Positions 40,641-43,164 of a stretch of 43,164 nucleotides of DNA are shown one piece after another. The notes beneath the pieces were generated by a model. The model was given only the letters and a program-made list of their open reading frames with translations. It had not been told where the DNA came from and did not search any database. Every line of letters starts with the position of its first letter. The first letter of the stretch is position 1. The position numbers and the translations under genes are program-made. Origin of the DNA: an uncultured Bacteroidales bacterium (GTDB lineage: Bacteria > Bacteroidota > Bacteroidia > Bacteroidales > UBA932); the NCBI GenBank assembly GCA_947253655.1, contig CAMYAE010000017.1, forward strand, positions 1 to 43,164, read 5' to 3'.

Positions 40641-42613
40641 TGTTGTTTTTCTGTTTTCATTGAGGCTATAATCATATATATAATAATGCCGATAAACGGT
40701 ATTATGGCTATCATCTCCCCATAGGCGGCATTCCAGGCTTTAAGGTACCAGTCCACATCGGCGAATTTCAAAATGGCGCTGACGACTCCCATTAAGGCTC
40801 CGCCGGCAATGAATCCGGAGGCGATAAGGGTGCCTTTCTCTTTTCTGGCATTATTTATAGTGCTGTCCTTGCTTCTTGTGCTGACATACCATGACACGGC
40901 TCCGCCGATAAGCAGCGGCAGGTTGAGGTCTATAGGTATGAACATTCCTAAAGCAAATGGTAGTGCCGGTATCTTGAAAGCCGTCATTATCAAGGCTGTG
41001 GCAGCTCCGATGCCGTATAGCAGCCAAGGTGCCCCTCCGCCGTTCATCATAGGCTGTATTACTGCGGCCATGGCATTGGCCTGCGGGGCTACGAGGGCGT
41101 TGTCTCCTGTGAAGCCGTAGGTCTTGTTGAGCACTAACATTACACCGCATACGGTAGCGGCCGCAATGAGAGTCCCGAAAAACTTCCAACCTTGCTGCTT
41201 TTTGGGCGTAGAGCCTATCCAGTATCCGATTTTCAGGTCTGTGATAAAAGAGCCTGCCATAGAAAGGGCAGTGCAGACCACTCCGCCTATTATAAGAGCT
41301 GCTGCCATGCCTGCATTGCCTTTAAGCCCAACCGCAACCAATATAAGCGAGGCTATTATCAATGTCATAAGCGTCATGCCGCTGACAGGGTTTGAGCCTA
41401 CAATCGCTATTGCATTTGCGGCTACAGTAGTGAAGAGAAATGAAATTACCGCTACTATAAGCACGCCGACTATTGCCTGCCAGATGTTTTCCACTACACC
41501 TCCGAAAGCGAAAAACGCGAAAATCGCAAGCAGGGACAAGACTGTCCCGAACACTATTGTCTTCATGCTGAGGTCCTCTTCGGTGCGAATCGGCTTGGCA
41601 GTTGTAGAGCCTGGCTTTTTTGAAAATTCTCCGACTGCAAGCCCCACAGCGGATTTTATTACCCCGAAAGATTTCACGATTCCGATAATCCCGGCAGTTG
41701 CGATGCCTCCAATGCCTATATGCCGTGCATAATCCTTGAATATTCTTTCAGGAGACATCTGTGCTATAGTGTCGGTGACACCTGTATTCATCAGGTCTAT
41801 TACTTGTCCTCCCCAGATCAGATTCATAAGAGGAATAATTATCAACCACACCAAAAGGCTGCCGCAGCATATAATAAAGGCGTATTTCAGTCCTATAATA
41901 TATCCAAGACCTAATACAGCCGCTCCTGTGTTCATTTTCAGAACGACTTTGGCCTTGTCTGCTATTGTCTGTCCAATTCCCATTACCGTTGTGGATACGG
42001 TCTCGCTCCATGCCCCGAATGTAGCTATTATGAAATCGTACAACCCGCCAAGCAACCCGCTTAGGACTAATGTTTTTGCACTTTTGCCGCCTCCTTCTCC
42101 GCTAATAAGCACTTGGGTAGTCGCCGTTGCTTCCGGGAAAGGATATTTGCCGTGCATCTCTTGTACAAAATATTTTCTGAACGGAATCAGAAACAGGATG
42201 CCGAGAATGCCTCCGAGCAAAGAGGAGAGGAACATCTGTAAGAAGTTCACTTCAACTCCTAAGATGTAAATGGCAGGCAGGGTGAATATTGCTCCTGCAA
42301 CAACAGCTCCTGAGCAACCGCCAATCGACTGTATTATAACATTTTGTGCCAGGCCGTCTTTCTTGCCGAGAGCACTTGTCAGCCCTACTGCTATTATCGC
42401 AATAGGTATTGCTGCTTCAAAGACCTGTCCCACTTTCAGTCCAAGGTAGGCCGCGGCAGCCGAGAACAGTATAACCATTACCACTCCGGTAATTACCGAA
42501 TATGGGGTTACCTCTTTAAATGTGCTTTCCGCCCCTAACAAAGGCTTGTATTCCTCGCCGGCCTTTAGCTCTCTATGGGCATTTTCCGGCAATGTCAAGT
42601 TTTGTTTAGACAT
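40637..42613 (-). CDS. OPT-family oligopeptide transporter
   Basis: 658 residues with about 14-16 membrane helices. The N-terminal FKEVTPYSVITGVVMVILFSAAAAYLG region, the GGCSGAVVAGAIFTLPA motif and MHGKYPFPEATATTQVLI match bacterial OPT proteins. It imports small peptides, probably with protons, and is coupled to pepT downstream. Family members can also carry metal-peptide complexes. Confidence 0.92.
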   Translation of the reverse strand: MSKQNLTLPENAHRELKAGEEYKPLLGAESTFKEVTPYSVITGVVMVILFSAAAAYLGLKVGQVFEAAIPIAIIAVGLTSALGKKDGLAQNVIIQSIGGCSGAVVAGAIFTLPAIYILGVEVNFLQMFLSSLLGGILGILFLIPFRKYFVQEMHGKYPFPEATATTQVLISGEGGGKSAKTLVLSGLLGGLYDFIIATFGAWSETVSTTVMGIGQTIADKAKVVLKMNTGAAVLGLGYIIGLKYAFIICCGSLLVWLIIIPLMNLIWGGQVIDLMNTGVTDTIAQMSPERIFKDYARHIGIGGIATAGIIGIVKSFGVIKSAVGLAVGEFSKKPGSTTAKPIRTEEDLSMKTIVFGTVLSLLAIFAFFAFGGVVENIWQAIVGVLIVAVISFLFTTVAANAIAIVGSNPVSGMTLMTLIIASLILVAVGLKGNAGMAAALIIGGVVCTALSMAGSFITDLKIGYWIGSTPKKQQGWKFFGTLIAAATVCGVMLVLNKTYGFTGDNALVAPQANAMAAVIQPMMNGGGAPWLLYGIGAATALIMTAFKIPALPFALGMFIPIDLNLPLLIGGAVSWYVSTRSKDSTINNARKEKGTLIASGFIAGGALMGVVSAILKFADVDWYLKAWNAAYGEMIAIIPFIGIIIYMIIASMKTEKQQ

Positions 42614-42639
42614 ATAATATAGATAGATTGATTAATATA

Positions 42640-42647
42640 CAAACTTA
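42640..42647 (-). promoter_or_regulatory. Promoter -7 box of the OPT-pepT operon
   Basis: TAAGTTTG on the minus strand lies 26 bases before the OPT ATG; upstream is T-rich without a clear TTG at the right distance. Confidence 0.5.
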
Positions 42648-42827
42648 CGGAAAAATCTTGGAAAAACAGTTGCAATCTTCCTTATTTGAATATCGTGAAT
42701 AAACGCCGATTTATAAATATCAGCCTTAAAAATATATATCAGCCGAGTGAGATGATATGAAATCCGGAATAAATAGAGAGTATAAAGCGTTTTAGTTTCG
42801 AGAAATGTCAAATATTTCCAAAAAAGA

Positions 42828-42858
42828 TTTGGCAGAATAAAAAAAGTGCGTATCTTTG
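42828..42858 (+). promoter_or_regulatory. Promoter of the right-edge leader transcript (probable rRNA operon)
   Basis: TTTGG (TTG at 42829-42831), a 19-base A-rich spacer and TATCTTTG (42851-42858) form a near-perfect promoter reading out of the window. The structured leader behind it suggests an rRNA operon. Confidence 0.75.
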
Positions 42859-42864
42859 CAGCCC

Positions 42865-43164
42865 GTTTGAGAAACACCAGTTTCAAAAATGGTCAGAAGT
42901 TCATTGAAAGCAATAGCATTCCTGATTCGCTTTGAGCGGAGCGAGGTCATCAACAGATGACGCACCGGAGCGTCAGCGAGATTTAGCGATAAATCGAAGC
43001 AGCGCAGGTGCAGATCGTCCCCTTGAAAAGGGGATTGAGGGGATTGTGAAAGTTTTCGAACTTCGCAGAAGTTCATTGACAACATTGAGAGAGAATAAGA
43101 GGTAAGAGAAAAAAGAAGTAAAATTCAGTTTGTAATCTATAATCGAGTCTGATTAGCAGGATTG
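42865..43164 (+). ncRNA. Structured leader, probably pre-16S rRNA
   Basis: No gene is seen in the last 300 bases. Instead there are consecutive hairpins: GTCATC/GATGAC (42946-42961), GACGC/GCGTC (42959-42974), GATTTA/TAAATC (42980-42995), CCCCTT/AAGGGG (43019-43033) and GAACTTC/GAAGTTC (43058-43074). AGAAGTTCATTGA occurs twice (42895-42907 and 43067-43079) and resembles the boxA-like element before Bacteroidetes rRNA genes. The 16S gene itself is beyond the edge, so the call is inference. Confidence 0.5.

Noticed and set aside
41124..41732. 202-residue plus-strand frame
   Set aside because: It lies antisense inside the OPT transporter gene and its composition mirrors the membrane helices on the other strand.

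Overview
The window looks like chromosomal DNA of a Bacteroidales bacterium (phylum Bacteroidota); the genus cannot be told from here. Promoters repeatedly show the Bacteroidetes-type -7 box TAnnTTTG, often with a TTG about 19-20 bases upstream. Shine-Dalgarno sequences are mostly absent. Several families are typical of the group: OstA-like protein, SurA pair, fimbrillin-like lipoprotein, OPT transporter with PepT, and DUF1080 with Gfo/Idh proteins.

Bases 1-9.35 kb are accessory. They hold a lipoprotein, a HigBA toxin-antitoxin pair, an IS30-family element lying between two long palindromes, and a two-gene unit of unknown function (secreted protein plus PD-(D/E)XK nuclease-like protein). Next come decayed prophage pieces (terminase C-terminus, a virion-protein fragment), a roughly 123-bp nested inverted-repeat element, and a small membrane peptide. 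A Big2-type lipoprotein follows whose frame is broken by an A8 run directly after its ATG, then a DUF4160/DUF2442-HTH pair. The lipoprotein and the DUF pair share an operator-like palindrome, GATAAA-N2-TTTATC, at their promoters, so they may form one regulatory unit. A fluoride riboswitch with crcB and two small genes close the region.

From 9.4 kb the window is mostly core genome. A tRNA-Gln/tRNA-Met operon has its spacer filled by three 80-bp tandem repeats. Then come butyrate kinase without ptb, ispF, and a tight operon (small membrane protein, mutL, rhomboid, EEP phosphatase, YrdC-domain protein, rsmE, yfcE). These are followed by a small abundant-looking lipoprotein, radA, dacB, galE, an NlpC/P60 enzyme and an outer-membrane biogenesis operon (guaB, PPIase lipoprotein, surA-like, ostA-like). 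A divergent tdh/kbl pair makes the threonine-to-glycine route.

From 32.5 to 37.4 kb a minus-strand cluster places a Tat translocase (tatC and two tatA genes) around a Tat-signal Gfo/Idh oxidoreductase, a DUF1080 lipoprotein and a cytosolic Gfo/Idh oxidoreductase. This suggests an envelope 3-keto-glycoside route packaged with its own exporter. After it lie a small peptide with a fimbrillin-like lipoprotein, an OPT-pepT peptide-use operon, and at the right edge the promoter and structured leader of what is probably an rRNA operon.

The best candidates for something undescribed are the operator-linked lipoprotein/peptide/DUF4160-DUF2442 unit at 5.2-6.9 kb, the Tat-DUF1080-Gfo/Idh cluster, and the tandem-repeat tRNA spacer.
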